Shown: positions 1 through 8,343, counted from the first letter of the stretch. The stretch is DNA of 17,574 bases from Marinovum sp. (GCA_002684375.1 NYVC01000016.1:17465-35038), one strand, 5' to 3'. Translations and numbers: made by a program. Notes: generated by a model not told the origin, from the sequence alone.

Positions 1-342
1 TATAAACAGGCATGTGGCCACCATCATGGCCAGGTAGGCTTTTTTGGTATCATGTTCGCTGCTGTCTAAGGTTGCAAATATGGCAGGCAGACCTAGCACC
101 AGCAAAATATTTGCCGTGTTCGAGCCAACGATATTGCCCAATGCGAGGCTTGGCACACCCTCGATGACTGCATTGATCGCTATGATCAGTTCCGGTGCCG
201 AGGTGCCAAAGGCGACCACTGTGAGACTGACGATCAAGGCTGGTATGCCCAAACGCAAACTCAGATTAACCGCCCCTTTAACCAGCGAATCGCCTGCCAG
301 AATGAGGAGCGCGAATCCTAGAGCCGCCGATAGCCAGACCAC
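1..342 (-). CDS. Calcium/sodium antiporter (CaCA family), N-terminal part, cut by window edge
   Basis: Inner-membrane cation exchanger of the CaCA superfamily (YrbG-like), which in this family swaps Ca2+ for Na+ or H+. The 114 codons present encode hydrophobic segments and an alpha-1 repeat: a GTSAPEL motif at about residues 46-52, then GNIVGSNTANILLVLG, both hallmarks of the ion-binding core. The second half of the protein lies beyond base 1. The proposed start is GTG at 342-340, two codons after the in-frame TGA of the preceding small gene, with an AAGG-like ribosome site overlapping that gene's end, so translation is probably coupled. It is the last visible gene of a minus-strand run with the zinc-ribbon protein and the S49 peptidase. 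The family call is secure; the transported ion is inferred from the family. Confidence 0.9.
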   Translation of the reverse strand, partial: MVWLSAALGFALLILAGDSLVKGAVNLSLRLGIPALIVSLTVVAFGTSAPELIIAINAVIEGVPSLALGNIVGSNTANILLVLGLPAIFATLDSSEHDTKKAYLAMMVATCLFI

Positions 343-345
343 AGA

Positions 346-513
346 TCAGCCCTTGCCGTTACCACAGGCGCAGGGGCCGGTACCAATATTAAAGCGACCA
401 CAGGATGGGCAGCGCGCGGCGTCCAGTCTCTTTTTCCCTGGAAACTTCAGTTTGCCGAACATTGCTAGCACACCCATGCCGACCAGAAACAGGACCACGA
501 CCTTGAGAATCAT
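346..513 (-). CDS. Small membrane-anchored zinc-ribbon protein (55 aa), hypothetical
   Basis: A 55-residue protein. Residues 2-19 are a hydrophobic stretch (ILKVVVLFLVGMGVLAMF) that should be one membrane anchor. A basic linker (about 21-34, several Lys and Arg) follows, then a compact cysteine ribbon: CPSC at 35-38 and CAC at 48-50, joined by a Gly-rich loop. Four cysteines in CxxC...CxC are typical of structural zinc or iron binding. The basic residues after the anchor suggest the ribbon faces the cytoplasm. The ATG lies one base after the TAA of the S49 peptidase (TAAAATG), and the TGA is followed within one codon by the antiporter's GTG start, so the three genes look translationally linked. 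I do not recognise a named family. The tight spacing and clean domain layout argue that it is real. Confidence 0.8.
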   Translation of the reverse strand: MILKVVVLFLVGMGVLAMFGKLKFPGKKRLDAARCPSCGRFNIGTGPCACGNGKG

Positions 514-514
514 T

Positions 515-1312
515 TTACAAACCAAACCGGGCGAATTGCGCTCGTTCTTCTATGCCTGTAAAAGCGTCTTGCACCATTGATGTGCCTAGGCGCGTCAGAA
601 TATTGCGTTTCACGTCATAGCTTCGGAACCGGACCTTGTCACCAAACCTGTCTTTCATCAGGGGCACGAGATGGCCAATCCCATCCACTAAACCCAGTTC
701 CACAGCACGCTGTCCTGTCCAAAATTCGCCACTGAATAAGTCCTGTTCGTCGGAAAGTTTGGTGCCTCGACGTGTTTTCACATGGTTGATAAACACGTTG
801 TGGAGCTGATCCAGTATGGTTTTAAGACGGCCGACATCCTCGGGGTTTTCCGGTCGGAACGGATCCAGTGTCGATTTAGATTTTCCGGCGGTATATACGC
901 GGCGTTCCAGCCCTTGTCGTTCCAGAAAGGCCGGTGCGCCGAAGCCGGCTGAAATCACCCCGATCGAACCAATAATGGATCCGGGATCAACCCAGATTTC
1001 ATCTGCGCTGACAGCCAGCCAATAGCCACCAGAGGCTGCAACGTCTTCTACAAAGGCAAGCACCGGCAGTTTTTTATCGTCGGCAAGCCGGCGAATGCGC
1101 GCAGCGATTAGCGAGGATTGAACCGGTGATCCCCCCGGTGAATTAATCACCAGAGCGACTGCTGCCGGTTTGCCTTTGCTAAAGGCTTTTTCAATATAGG
1201 GTGCCAGCGTCTGGTCGTTGAGCTGTCCACGACCACCGGCCGCGATTGTGCCGGTAAGCCGCAAGATCGCGACTGTGGGCGTTTTGTTCAAAAAGGGAAT
1301 GCTAAATGTCAT
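515..1312 (-). CDS. S49 family serine peptidase (SppA/SohB-like)
   Basis: A 265-residue protease of the ClpP/crotonase fold, family S49, which cleaves signal-peptide remnants and other membrane-associated peptides. Visible signs: the NSPGGSP oxyanion-loop region at about 57-63, the catalytic serine in VAASGGYWLA (Ser94), the GSIGVI strand after it, and a lysine in AGKSKSTLDPF. Lys146 best matches the SppA general base, with Lys144 as the alternative. This is the short single-domain form, about half the length of E. coli SppA. There is no clear signal peptide or long N-terminal membrane segment, so it may sit on the cytoplasmic face or bind the membrane loosely. It is first in the run with the zinc-ribbon protein and the antiporter, and 94 bases separate it from the ABC permease upstream. 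No strong ribosome site precedes its ATG. Confidence 0.93.
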   Translation of the reverse strand: MTFSIPFLNKTPTVAILRLTGTIAAGGRGQLNDQTLAPYIEKAFSKGKPAAVALVINSPGGSPVQSSLIAARIRRLADDKKLPVLAFVEDVAASGGYWLAVSADEIWVDPGSIIGSIGVISAGFGAPAFLERQGLERRVYTAGKSKSTLDPFRPENPEDVGRLKTILDQLHNVFINHVKTRRGTKLSDEQDLFSGEFWTGQRAVELGLVDGIGHLVPLMKDRFGDKVRFRSYDVKRNILTRLGTSMVQDAFTGIEERAQFARFGL

Positions 1313-1406
1313 ACTGCGTATTTAGTTGTATCCGCAGCTGCAAACAAGGCGGCGCAAGAATATTTATGCGTGTTTCAAAATTCGGGAACCGATCTGGTGG
1401 TCTACC

Positions 1407-2168
1407 TCAGCTGCGCAGACGATAGCCGGTCTTGAACATCCAAAAGATCACCCAAAGGCAGAGAATGATGAAGCCGCTGATGGCCAGTAAACTGATTGTA
1501 ATCGGGACGTCAGAGGCATCAAAAAACGACCAGCGAAATCCAGAAATTAAATAGACAACGGGATTAAACAGCGTGATTTTTTGCCAAAGTGGCGGCAGCA
1601 TCGAGATGGAGTAAAACGAGCCACCCAGAAACACCAATGGTGTGATTACCAAAAGTGGGATTAACTGCAATTGTTCGAAATTGATCGCCCAAATTCCGAT
1701 GATAAAGCCAAATAGTGCAAAGCTGATACAGGTCAGCAGCAATATGGTCATCATTGCGACGGGGTGGGCGATGGTCAGATCGACAAAAATTGTCGACGTC
1801 GCCAGTATGACCAATCCGATGAACAGGGCTTTGCTTGCGGCGGCCCCAATGTATCCCAAAATAATCTCAAATGTATTGACCGGTGCTGACAACAGCTCAT
1901 AGATCGTGCCAGTGTATTTGGGCAGATGGATTCCAAATGCAGCGTTTGAGGTTGCTTGGGTGATCACGCTCAGCATGATCAGCCCTGGCACCAGAAAAGC
2001 CACATAGCTGACACCCTCAATCTGGTCTATCCGGCTGCCCAGAGCTGCGCCAAATACCACGAAATAAAGAGATGTTGACAGAACTGGTGATAGAAAACTC
2101 TGCTTCAGCGTTCGAAAAAACCGGTTCATTTCGAAAAAATAAATAGTTCTTATGGCATACCAATTCAT
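1407..2168 (-). CDS. ABC-2 type transporter permease (YadH-like)
   Basis: A 253-residue integral membrane permease with about six hydrophobic segments. The N-terminal amphipathic stretch (residues 1-23, with NRFFRTLKQ) and the first membrane segment ([18 protein letters not shown]) are typical of ABC-2 exporters. [18 protein letters not shown] and the [19 protein letters not shown] region near 175-193 are the most recognisable core parts. It should form the membrane channel of an exporter with the ATPase encoded immediately upstream. Its ATG overlaps the ATPase TGA by four bases (ATGA at 2168-2165), so translation is coupled. The substrate is not known; E. coli YadGH, the nearest pair I recognise, is also uncharacterised. 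Length and topology are normal for the family. Confidence 0.92.
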   Translation of the reverse strand: MNWYAIRTIYFFEMNRFFRTLKQSFLSPVLSTSLYFVVFGAALGSRIDQIEGVSYVAFLVPGLIMLSVITQATSNAAFGIHLPKYTGTIYELLSAPVNTFEIILGYIGAAASKALFIGLVILATSTIFVDLTIAHPVAMMTILLLTCISFALFGFIIGIWAINFEQLQLIPLLVITPLVFLGGSFYSISMLPPLWQKITLFNPVVYLISGFRWSFFDASDVPITISLLAISGFIILCLWVIFWMFKTGYRLRS

Positions 2169-3094
2169 TTATTTGCATCCTGTAGCAACGTGATAAAAAT
2201 CTCCTCAAGGCTGCTTTGCTCGGTATGTAGGTCGCGCAGCAAAAAGCCCGCTTTTGACAGGTCGGACAATAAAGTGGTGATTCCGGTTCTTTCGCCAGTT
2301 GCGCCATAAGCATATTTAATGGCTTGCCCGTCATTGATCAAACTCAGATTATAAGCCGCTAAGCTTTCGGGCAGAGAACTGGCCGGTTCTGTTAATTCAA
2401 TGGTCAACGTTTTTTGCCCCATTTGCTGCATAAGTGTGGTTTTACTTTCGACCAGCAAAATTCTGCCGTTATCTATCACCGCGATCCGGTCGGCGATTGC
2501 CTCGGCTTCGTCGATATAATGCGTGGTTAGAATGATCGTGACACCATCGGCTTTGAGTTGTGAGATCAATGTCCACATATCTCGTCGCAACTCAACGTCT
2601 ACGCCAGCGGTAGGTTCATCAAGAAACAAAATACGGGGTTCATGGACCAAGGCTTTGGCAATCATTACCCGACGTCGCATGCCGCCTGACAAAGATTTTA
2701 TTTGTGCGTGGCGTTTGTCCCATAGAGAAAGTTGCTTTAATATCCGTTCGGTAAGGGCAGGGCTGGGGCCGAGGCCAAACAGGCCGCGCGAGAATTTTAA
2801 AGTGTTCATAACGGTTTCAAACGGCTCGAGCGAAATTTCTTGGGGGACCAGACCAATCAGCTTCCGCGCTGCGCGATAGTCGACGTTGATATCATAGCCG
2901 CCCACGCGGATGCTGCCGGATGTGGGGCTTGCCAGTCCACAGATCGTCGCAATCAGTGTGGTTTTGCCCGCGCCGTTGGGCCCCAGAAGCGCCAGAATTT
3001 CGCCTTGCTCTACGGCAAGGTCGACACCTTTGAGGGCGTGAAACGAATCGTTATACGTTTTCTGCAACCCATTAATCTCTAAAAATGTACGAAT
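2165..3094 (-). CDS. ABC transporter ATP-binding protein (YadG-like), probable ATT start
   Basis: Cytoplasmic ATPase of the exporter whose permease follows. Motifs in order: Walker [11 protein letters not shown]-loop LVPQE, signature LSGGMRRR, Walker [15 protein letters not shown]-loop TTHYIDEAE. The C-terminal 80 residues are the usual YadG-type tail. The start is odd. A TTG at 3067 would begin inside the conserved first strand and cost the LEINGL lead-in. Upstream the frame stays open to a TGA at 3211-3209 but has no in-frame ATG, GTG or TTG. A good ribosome site AAAGGA (3106-3101) sits six bases before an ATT at 3094-3092, which gives an N-terminus [14 protein letters not shown] of the expected shape and 309 residues. 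I therefore place the start at 3094. Family certain, start inferred. Confidence 0.93.
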   Translation of the reverse strand: MRTFLEINGLQKTYNDSFHALKGVDLAVEQGEILALLGPNGAGKTTLIATICGLASPTSGSIRVGGYDINVDYRAARKLIGLVPQEISLEPFETVMNTLKFSRGLFGLGPSPALTERILKQLSLWDKRHAQIKSLSGGMRRRVMIAKALVHEPRILFLDEPTAGVDVELRRDMWTLISQLKADGVTIILTTHYIDEAEAIADRIAVIDNGRILLVESKTTLMQQMGQKTLTIELTEPASSLPESLAAYNLSLINDGQAIKYAYGATGERTGITTLLSDLSKAGFLLRDLHTEQSSLEEIFITLLQDANK

Positions 3095-3162
3095 ATTGTG
3101 TCCTTTAACTTTCTTTTGAAATTTTGAACTGCCTGTGTCTAAACCTGAAGCTAAAACAGTGA

Positions 3163-3196
3163 AAGTCCAAAATCTCGCCTCTATGTTTGTGGACTT
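3163..3196. repeat. Inverted repeat upstream of the ABC exporter operon
   Basis: AAGTCCA at 3163-3169 is repeated inverted as TGGACTT at 3190-3196 with 20 bases between. It lies 69 to 102 bases upstream of the proposed ATPase start, a plausible place for an operator. Seven-base arms are short enough to arise by chance in this AT-rich gap. Confidence 0.25.
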
Positions 3197-3437
3197 GGGG
3201 TGTGCATATCAAATATGTATCAAAGAGCCCAAATTTGATCACAGTCATTCAAAAATCATTGGTCATAACGGCTACAAGTACGTGTGAAATTATTGATGCG
3301 GTTCTGTGGGCGGCGCTATGTTTATAATATCATTATTTTGCCATTGGATAGGCGAAAGGATTGAAAGTAATACGTGCCCTTAATTTGCGGAAACAGTAAT
3401 CGTTTTTCAAATTCATAAACGTTAGAAATTAATTCTA

Positions 3438-3482
3438 GAGGAGGATTTTTTAAATATGACAATGTTAAAACTATGTTTTTAA
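3438..3482 (+). other. Possible mini-ORF (8 codons) with strong ribosome site
   Basis: AGAGGAGG at 3438-3444 is close to a full Shine-Dalgarno sequence. Eleven bases later the frame ATG ACA ATG TTA AAA CTA TGT TTT TAA (3456-3482) encodes MTMLKLCF. The peptide shows no run of one amino acid that would point to classical attenuation, and the next gene is almost 500 bases away. It may be a leader peptide, a relic of a lost gene start, or chance. Confidence 0.2.
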
Positions 3483-3817
3483 TACGGCTCTTAAAACTGA
3501 TTTATGCCCGGAATATTGAGTTTAATACATCAAAATTTAATCAAAATTATTGCAAATTAGCTATAGAAATTGACCGAAAAAATTCCATTACTGTATTTTT
3601 TTATTGGGCGTAAGTATCGAAAAAACATGAATTTCTGGCCGCGTCAGGCCAAGTTTTCGCACAGAATTTGGATTGGCAAGAGCGATGTATCAGGTTGGGG
3701 TGGGCCAGTTGTTTGACCGCGCAGATCCAAGAGGATTTATTTTCAGAGATTGACCGCTAAAAAAATATATAAACATACACAAGTTGCACGATCTTTTGAC
3801 CTAGATTAACTGAGTGC

Positions 3818-3847
3818 TTGGCCTCAGCAAAAATAATGATATATATT
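3818..3847 (+). promoter_or_regulatory. Candidate promoter for the desaturase gene
   Basis: TTGGCC (3818-3823) and TATATT (3842-3847) are separated by 18 bases, an acceptable sigma-70-type pair that keeps the TTGnC core seen in many alphaproteobacterial -35 boxes. Transcription would begin near 3854, leaving a leader of about 125 bases before the ATG. The region is AT-rich, so chance -10 matches are common. Confidence 0.28.
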
Positions 3848-3979
3848 CCCCTAAGTACAGGCAAAACTAGATCAATAGGCGACCAAAGACCAAGATAAAC
3901 CATGGCGTCGAGCAAGTCATAAGATCAGCCAGCTCCGACCAGAAACCGCCCGTAAGGGCCAAGAAAATGTAGGTGTGGA

Positions 3980-5026
3980 ATGGCCGCTCTTTTAAATGAA
4001 CACAGCCAAAATGAAACCCCGTTGATTGCCCGCAACTGGGTCAAAATTCTGGCGCAGTATCGAGAGCCTAACACTGTGCGCAGTGTCTTCGAACTTCTGG
4101 TCACTTTAATTCCGTTTTTGTCACTTTGGAGCCTCGCCTGGTGGTTATTGACCGACTACCCTTGGATGGCTTTCGCAGTCGCGCTCTCCAACGGCCTTTT
4201 CCTTGTTAGAATTTTTATCGTTCAACACGATTGTAGTCATGGCGGATTTTTCAAAAATCGCAGAATCAGCGACTGGGTTGGACGTATTTTCGGGGTTTTA
4301 ACATTGACCCCGTATGACGTGTGGCAACGAACACACATGATTCACCACGCATCGTCAGGAAATCTTGATCAGCGCGGCATCGGTGATGTCTACACGATGA
4401 CGGTCGAAGAATATTATTCCAAACCGTTCTATGGCAAAGTTCTGTATCGCCTGGGCAGGCATCCCATTATCTTATTCGGGCTTGGCCCGTTGTACCTGTT
4501 TGTCTTACAAAACCGCCTGCCCCTAGGCTTGATGAGCTCTGGTATGAAATACTGGGTCAGCGCGATGGGCACCAATGCGATGATTTTGGCGTCGTTGGGA
4601 TTGATCTTTTTGTTCGGGGGGCTTGCCCCTATATTGTGGATATTCTTCCCAACCCTCTGTGTGGCTGCCACGCTGGGCGTTTGGCTCTTCTATGTCCAGC
4701 ATCAGTTCGAGGATACCCATTGGGATACCCAAGAAGAGTGGCAGGTCCATGATGCGGCGCTGCACGGTAGCTCGCATTATGATTTGCCGGCCGTATTAAT
4801 GTGGTTTACCGGCAATATTGGGATACACCACGTACATCATCTGTATAGCCGTATTCCGTTTTACCGCCTGACAGAAGTGTTGCGCGACCACCCGGTTTTG
4901 GCGTCATCACAGCAGCGCTTGACGATTATGCAAAGCTTTCGTTCGGTCAAACTGCATCTTTGGGATTCAAACCGTCGCAAACTGGTATCCTTTGCCGAGG
5001 CACGACGGTCGCGGATGGCGGCTTAA
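3980..5026 (+). CDS. Membrane fatty acid desaturase
   Basis: A 348-residue diiron desaturase of the membrane FADS superfamily, which inserts a double bond into lipid-bound acyl chains using O2 and reduced electron carriers. The three histidine boxes are complete: HDCSH at 83-87, HMIHH at 119-123 and HHVHH at 283-287. An [12 protein letters not shown] stretch at 237-248, typical of the bacterial delta-12-like and Bacillus Des-like branch, adds further metal-site histidines. Hydrophobic pairs at about 38-58 and 62-82 and at about 160-180 and 200-235 match the family's four membrane spans. The ATG at 3980 follows a weak AGGTGTGG ribosome site; the earlier ATG at 3968 meets an immediate TAG. It converges on hemE with stop codons sharing a TTAA. 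Regiospecificity cannot be read from the sequence. A role in membrane fluidity is likely. Confidence 0.95.
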   Translation: MAALLNEHSQNETPLIARNWVKILAQYREPNTVRSVFELLVTLIPFLSLWSLAWWLLTDYPWMAFAVALSNGLFLVRIFIVQHDCSHGGFFKNRRISDWVGRIFGVLTLTPYDVWQRTHMIHHASSGNLDQRGIGDVYTMTVEEYYSKPFYGKVLYRLGRHPIILFGLGPLYLFVLQNRLPLGLMSSGMKYWVSAMGTNAMILASLGLIFLFGGLAPILWIFFPTLCVAATLGVWLFYVQHQFEDTHWDTQEEWQVHDAALHGSSHYDLPAVLMWFTGNIGIHHVHHLYSRIPFYRLTEVLRDHPVLASSQQRLTIMQSFRSVKLHLWDSNRRKLVSFAEARRSRMAA

Positions 5027-6060
5027 TCGCCGCGCACCGCATCAATCATCCGCTGAACATTGTCGGGATCAGCCTGCGGGGTGATTCCGTGTCCCAAGTT
5101 GAAAATATGCGGCCCATTGCGGAATGCCGCGACGATACGCTTGGTGTCTTTGACCAGAGCCGGCCCCCCGCTGACCATATGCGATGATTTCAAGTTGCCC
5201 TGCACACATCCATCGGGCTGCAGATGTGCGGCGGCCCAGTGGGGATCAACCGAATTGTCCAAGGCCAGACAATCCGCTCCGGTAGCTTTGGCAAATCCCA
5301 GATATTTCTCTCCGGCCTCGCGGGGAAAGGCGATCACCGGAGTGTTGGGATGGCGGGCTTTCAGCGCAGTTACAATTCGGCGGGTAGGTGCCAAAGCGAA
5401 CCTGTCAAAATCACGGCCTTTCAGAGACCCGGCCCAGCTGTCGAACAATTTTACCACTTCGGCGCCAGCGTCGATCTGTTTGCTGAGATAGTCAATTGTT
5501 GCTTCGGTCAAAAGGTCGATCAATCTCTGAAACAAGTCTGGATTTTCCGTCATCAGCTTATGCGCCGGCCCCTGATCTGGGGTGCCACGGCCGGCAATCA
5601 TATAGGTCGCCACCGTCCAGGGCGCACCGGCAAAACCGATAAGTGTGGTTTCAGCCGGAAGCGCACGCGACAGAATTCGCAATGTTTCGTAAATCGGGTT
5701 GAGGGTGGCATCCGTTTCATTGGCAGGTTTGAGGCGATTGAAGTCGGCCTCTTTGGTCACGGTCGACAGCCGCGGGCCCTCGCCGGTGACAAACCATAAG
5801 TCGGCCCCCAGTGCCTGTGGGATCAGTAAAATATCGGCAAACATAATAGCAGCGTCAAAGCCATAGCGCCGAATTGGCTGCAAGGTGACTTCTGCCGCCA
5901 GTTCGCTGTTGTAACACAGTGATAGGAAATCGCCGGCCTGTGCTCGGGTCGCGCGATATTCTGGCAAATAGCGCCCGGCTTGGCGCATCATCCAAATGGG
6001 CGGTACGGGTTGGGTCTCACCTGCCAAAGCACGCAGGATAGTTTTGTTTTGTGTGGTCAT
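5023..6060 (-). CDS. hemE: Uroporphyrinogen decarboxylase
   Basis: Cytoplasmic enzyme that removes the four acetate carboxyl groups of uroporphyrinogen III to give coproporphyrinogen III in haem and bacteriochlorophyll synthesis. The 345 residues match the usual length. The N-terminal [16 protein letters not shown] holds the two substrate-binding arginines (Arg26, Arg30). The catalytic aspartate is in MFADILLIP (Asp76). Other family signatures are [14 protein letters not shown] and the C-terminal NLGHGITP with the conserved His324. The ATG at 6060 follows a good ribosome site, AAGGAA, six bases upstream. It diverges from hemC across a 98-base region that contains an inverted repeat with a TTGACA box facing this gene, which suggests joint control. 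Its TAA shares a TTAA with the end of the desaturase gene. Confidence 0.98.
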   Translation of the reverse strand: MTTQNKTILRALAGETQPVPPIWMMRQAGRYLPEYRATRAQAGDFLSLCYNSELAAEVTLQPIRRYGFDAAIMFADILLIPQALGADLWFVTGEGPRLSTVTKEADFNRLKPANETDATLNPIYETLRILSRALPAETTLIGFAGAPWTVATYMIAGRGTPDQGPAHKLMTENPDLFQRLIDLLTEATIDYLSKQIDAGAEVVKLFDSWAGSLKGRDFDRFALAPTRRIVTALKARHPNTPVIAFPREAGEKYLGFAKATGADCLALDNSVDPHWAAAHLQPDGCVQGNLKSSHMVSGGPALVKDTKRIVAAFRNGPHIFNLGHGITPQADPDNVQRMIDAVRGD

Positions 6061-6106
6061 GCTATTTCCTTCAACTTATGACCGTGGTCGCCAGCATGAG
6101 GCATAA

Positions 6107-6129
6107 TGTCAAGCGAGATACGCTTGTCA
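6107..6129. promoter_or_regulatory. Inverted repeat with back-to-back -35-like boxes between hemE and hemC
   Basis: TGTCAAGCG (6107-6115) and CGCTTGTCA (6121-6129) form an inverted repeat with eight of nine positions matching and a five-base spacer. Read on the minus strand the left arm gives TTGACA, facing hemE. Read on the plus strand the right arm gives TTGTCA (6124-6129), facing hemC. Spacings of 17 bases lead to weak -10 hexamers (GACCAC at 6089-6084 minus, TACACC at 6147-6152 plus). The symmetry suits a shared operator or a bidirectional promoter. I cannot name the regulator; it is not an FNR or CRP consensus. Confidence 0.45.
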
Positions 6130-6158
6130 GGGCACGCAGGTGAGATTACACCACACCT

Positions 6159-7103
6159 ATGATTGCAAACATGCCCTGTCCAAAGACGCCGTTGCGCATC
6201 GGCACCCGTGGATCGCCACTGGCGTTGGCGCAAGCCCATGAGACCCGTGATCGTTTGGCCCAGGCGTTTGATTTGCCTGATGCTGCGTTTGAGGTTGTGG
6301 TAATTAAGACCACTGGTGACCGCATACAGGATAGGCCGCTGCGCGAGATTGGCGGCAAGGGTCTGTTTACCCGCGAGATTGAGCAAGATTTGCTCTCGGG
6401 GGCGATTGATATCGCGGTGCATTCGATGAAAGATATGCCGGTATTACAGCCCAAGGGGCTAGTGTTGTCGACCTATCTACCGCGCGAAGATGTGCGCGAT
6501 GCGCTGATTTGTCCAACCGCCAGCAGTTTAAATGATCTGCCCGCCGGAGCCTTGGTGGGCACGTCAAGCTTGCGGCGCAAGGCGCAGGTTTTGCTGCGCC
6601 GGCCCGAATTGAGCGTGGTCGAGTTTCGCGGCAATGTGCAGACCCGTCTCAAAAAGCTAAACGCGGGTGTGGCGCGCTGCACCTTTTTGGCGATGGCGGG
6701 TCTGAACCGTCTGCAAATGACAGAGATTGCGGCCATGCCGGTCGCGCCGGAAGAGATGTTGCCGGCGGTGGCGCAGGGTGCGATTGGCATCGAACAGAGG
6801 GTTGACGACTCACGCTGTTCTGCGCTGCTTGCGGCGATAGATCATCGGCCAACGGGCGTGTTGCTTGCCGCAGAGCGGGCCTTTTTGGCAGGGTTGGATG
6901 GCTCGTGCGAAACGCCGATTGCGGGTTTGGCCACACGAGACGGTGGGCAGGTTCTTCTGCGTGGAGAAATTTTGCGCCCCGACGGATCAGAGCATCTTTA
7001 TGATGCGCAATCGGCCCCGGTCGAAGATGCTGCAGCGCTTGGCGCTGAAATGGCGGCTAAGTTGCGCGAGCTTGCAGGACCACAGTTTTTCGAGCTGCCT
7101 TAG
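6159..7103 (+). CDS. hemC: Hydroxymethylbilane synthase (porphobilinogen deaminase)
   Basis: Cytoplasmic enzyme that joins four porphobilinogen molecules into hydroxymethylbilane on a covalently bound dipyrromethane cofactor. The 314 residues cover the three domains. RIGTRGSPLALAQA is at 13-26, the catalytic aspartate in HSMKDMP (Asp92), the arginine-rich substrate site in GTSSLRR (134-140) and FRGNVQTR, and the cofactor cysteine in LDGSCETPIAG (Cys250). It diverges from hemE, which acts two steps later in the same pathway, an arrangement common in Rhodobacteraceae. The start is uncertain: ATG at 6159, or ATG at 6171 giving MPCPKTP. No strong ribosome site lies close to either; if the weak -10 at 6147 is real, transcription would start near 6159 and the message could be almost leaderless. 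Confidence 0.98.
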   Translation: MIANMPCPKTPLRIGTRGSPLALAQAHETRDRLAQAFDLPDAAFEVVVIKTTGDRIQDRPLREIGGKGLFTREIEQDLLSGAIDIAVHSMKDMPVLQPKGLVLSTYLPREDVRDALICPTASSLNDLPAGALVGTSSLRRKAQVLLRRPELSVVEFRGNVQTRLKKLNAGVARCTFLAMAGLNRLQMTEIAAMPVAPEEMLPAVAQGAIGIEQRVDDSRCSALLAAIDHRPTGVLLAAERAFLAGLDGSCETPIAGLATRDGGQVLLRGEILRPDGSEHLYDAQSAPVEDAAALGAEMAAKLRELAGPQFFELP

Positions 7104-7269
7104 GATTGGGTTCATGGTCCTAGCACCGTCTTAAAGATTTGATCTGGTTCTTATCTAAATGACACAAAACGTCTGTTGCGTGAATTTGCTTTTATGATCA
7201 CATTTCCCCCGCTTGCCCGCATACCGGTCTCAGCTGTAAATGTTATAATAAAATCTGGCTTTGATCGGC

Positions 7270-8343
7270 TCACCTGTAAAGTCGGTAAACTCCGCCACGA
7301 TCCTCGTCCGTTAAAATCAGAATACTTCCATCGGCCGCGATCTCGATGTCGCGAATGCGGCCAATTTCATTTTTTAAAATGGCAGTTTCTTTTACTGGTT
7401 TGCCATTGTCTAAATCGACGAGATAGACGCTGCGAAATTTTAGCGAACTGACCAACAGTTTTCCGGTGAACTCTGGGAACATTTCACCCTCGTAAAACGC
7501 CATGCCCGAAGGGGCGATCGACGGTGTCCAATGCCAGACCGAATCCGCATATCCCTTTTTTGATGTTTGCCCCTCGCCGACCTGACCGCCTGAATATTCC
7601 CGCCCAAAGCTTAAAAGCGGCCAGCCATAATTTTCGCCAGGCTGTAAGATATTAATTTCATCGCCGCCTTTGGGGCCGTGTTCATTGATCCAAATATCGC
7701 CGGTCGCAGGATAGATTGCCATGCCCTGCGGGTTCCTGTGACCCTTGGTCAATAGCTCTGGCAACCAGCCTTCGTTAACATGATTGTTGTTTGGAACCGA
7801 TCCGTTCAATCCAAGACGCACCACCGAGCCGCCGTGTGAAAGCCCGTCTTGTGCACTGTGTCTTTGGCCACGGTCACCCAGTGAAATAAACAGATGATCT
7901 TTTACAATCGCCAAGCGGCAGCCAAAATGAACGCTTTTCCAAGAGCTGTTATTGGCGGTAAAAATAACGTCTTGCTGAACTAAAGCATTGCCGTCTAGCA
8001 CGGCTTTGTTCACCGCAGTTGCGGCACCTTTTGAGGTGCGCCGACTGTAGCAGAAGTATACGTCCGGTCTTGTCGTATCCGGGTTGTGAACGAGGATATC
8101 GAGCAGGCCGCCCTGACGTTCGGTGAATGCCTTCGGCACGTTGGAAATTTCGCTGCGCTCACCGGTTGTAAGATTGATCCGAAATAGTTTTCCACGCCGC
8201 TCGGTCACCAACGCTTCAGTGTTATTGAGCAGGCTCAAGCCCCAAGGATGGAACAAGGTGCCGCCAATGCGCTGCAATTTTACATCGGCCATACCACCTG
8301 TTGAAATCACCGAGAAAAGCAAAACAAAAATCAGAGTACGCAT
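7270..8343 (-). CDS. Exported PQQ-dependent sugar (aldose) dehydrogenase-like protein
   Basis: A 357-residue protein of the GSDH/soluble aldose sugar dehydrogenase family (YliI/Asd-like), a six-bladed beta-propeller that oxidises aldose sugars with PQQ and calcium. Residues 1-19 (MRTLIFVLLFSVISTGGMA, then D) are a signal peptide, so it should act in the periplasm. Recognised motifs: HPWGL near 32-36, a histidine in VHFGCRL (His139, candidate catalytic base), SLGDRGQ at 154-160, GHRNPQGMA at 201-209 with the active-site arginine, EHGPKGGDEIN at 221-231, ENYGWP at 237-242, and RIRDI near the end. Length is normal. It converges with hemC and diverges from the MORN gene. No pqq synthesis gene is in the window, so the cofactor source is unseen. 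No clear ribosome site precedes the ATG. Confidence 0.92.
   Translation of the reverse strand: MRTLIFVLLFSVISTGGMADVKLQRIGGTLFHPWGLSLLNNTEALVTERRGKLFRINLTTGERSEISNVPKAFTERQGGLLDILVHNPDTTRPDVYFCYSRRTSKGAATAVNKAVLDGNALVQQDVIFTANNSSWKSVHFGCRLAIVKDHLFISLGDRGQRHSAQDGLSHGGSVVRLGLNGSVPNNNHVNEGWLPELLTKGHRNPQGMAIYPATGDIWINEHGPKGGDEINILQPGENYGWPLLSFGREYSGGQVGEGQTSKKGYADSVWHWTPSIAPSGMAFYEGEMFPEFTGKLLVSSLKFRSVYLVDLDNGKPVKETAILKNEIGRIRDIEIAADGSILILTDEDRGGVYRLYR

Larger units (their letters stand above)
3095..3979. other. AT-rich intergenic region, no recognised gene
   Basis: This 885-base gap separates the divergent ABC exporter and desaturase genes and is clearly richer in A and T than its neighbours. 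I find no RNA gene, insertion sequence end or convincing long reading frame. Contents worth noting: a 7-base inverted repeat upstream of the ABC operon (3163-3196), a strong ribosome site followed by an eight-codon frame (3438-3482), a reading of about 45 codons ending in TAA near 3760 that looks protein-like but matches no family I know, and a possible promoter for the desaturase (3818-3847). It could hold the remains of a decayed gene. Confidence 0.5.

Noticed and set aside
44..580. 178-codon plus-strand open frame at the left edge
   Set aside because: It lies opposite three minus-strand genes with clear family or domain signs (antiporter, zinc ribbon, S49 peptidase end) and its own translation resembles nothing.
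5060..5799. Plus-strand frames of 143 and 191 codons opposite hemE
   Set aside because: They are antisense shadows of an unmistakable hemE.
7104..7140. TAGGA...TCCTA stem after hemC as a terminator
   Set aside because: Five pairs with a 12-base loop and no T run is too weak to call.
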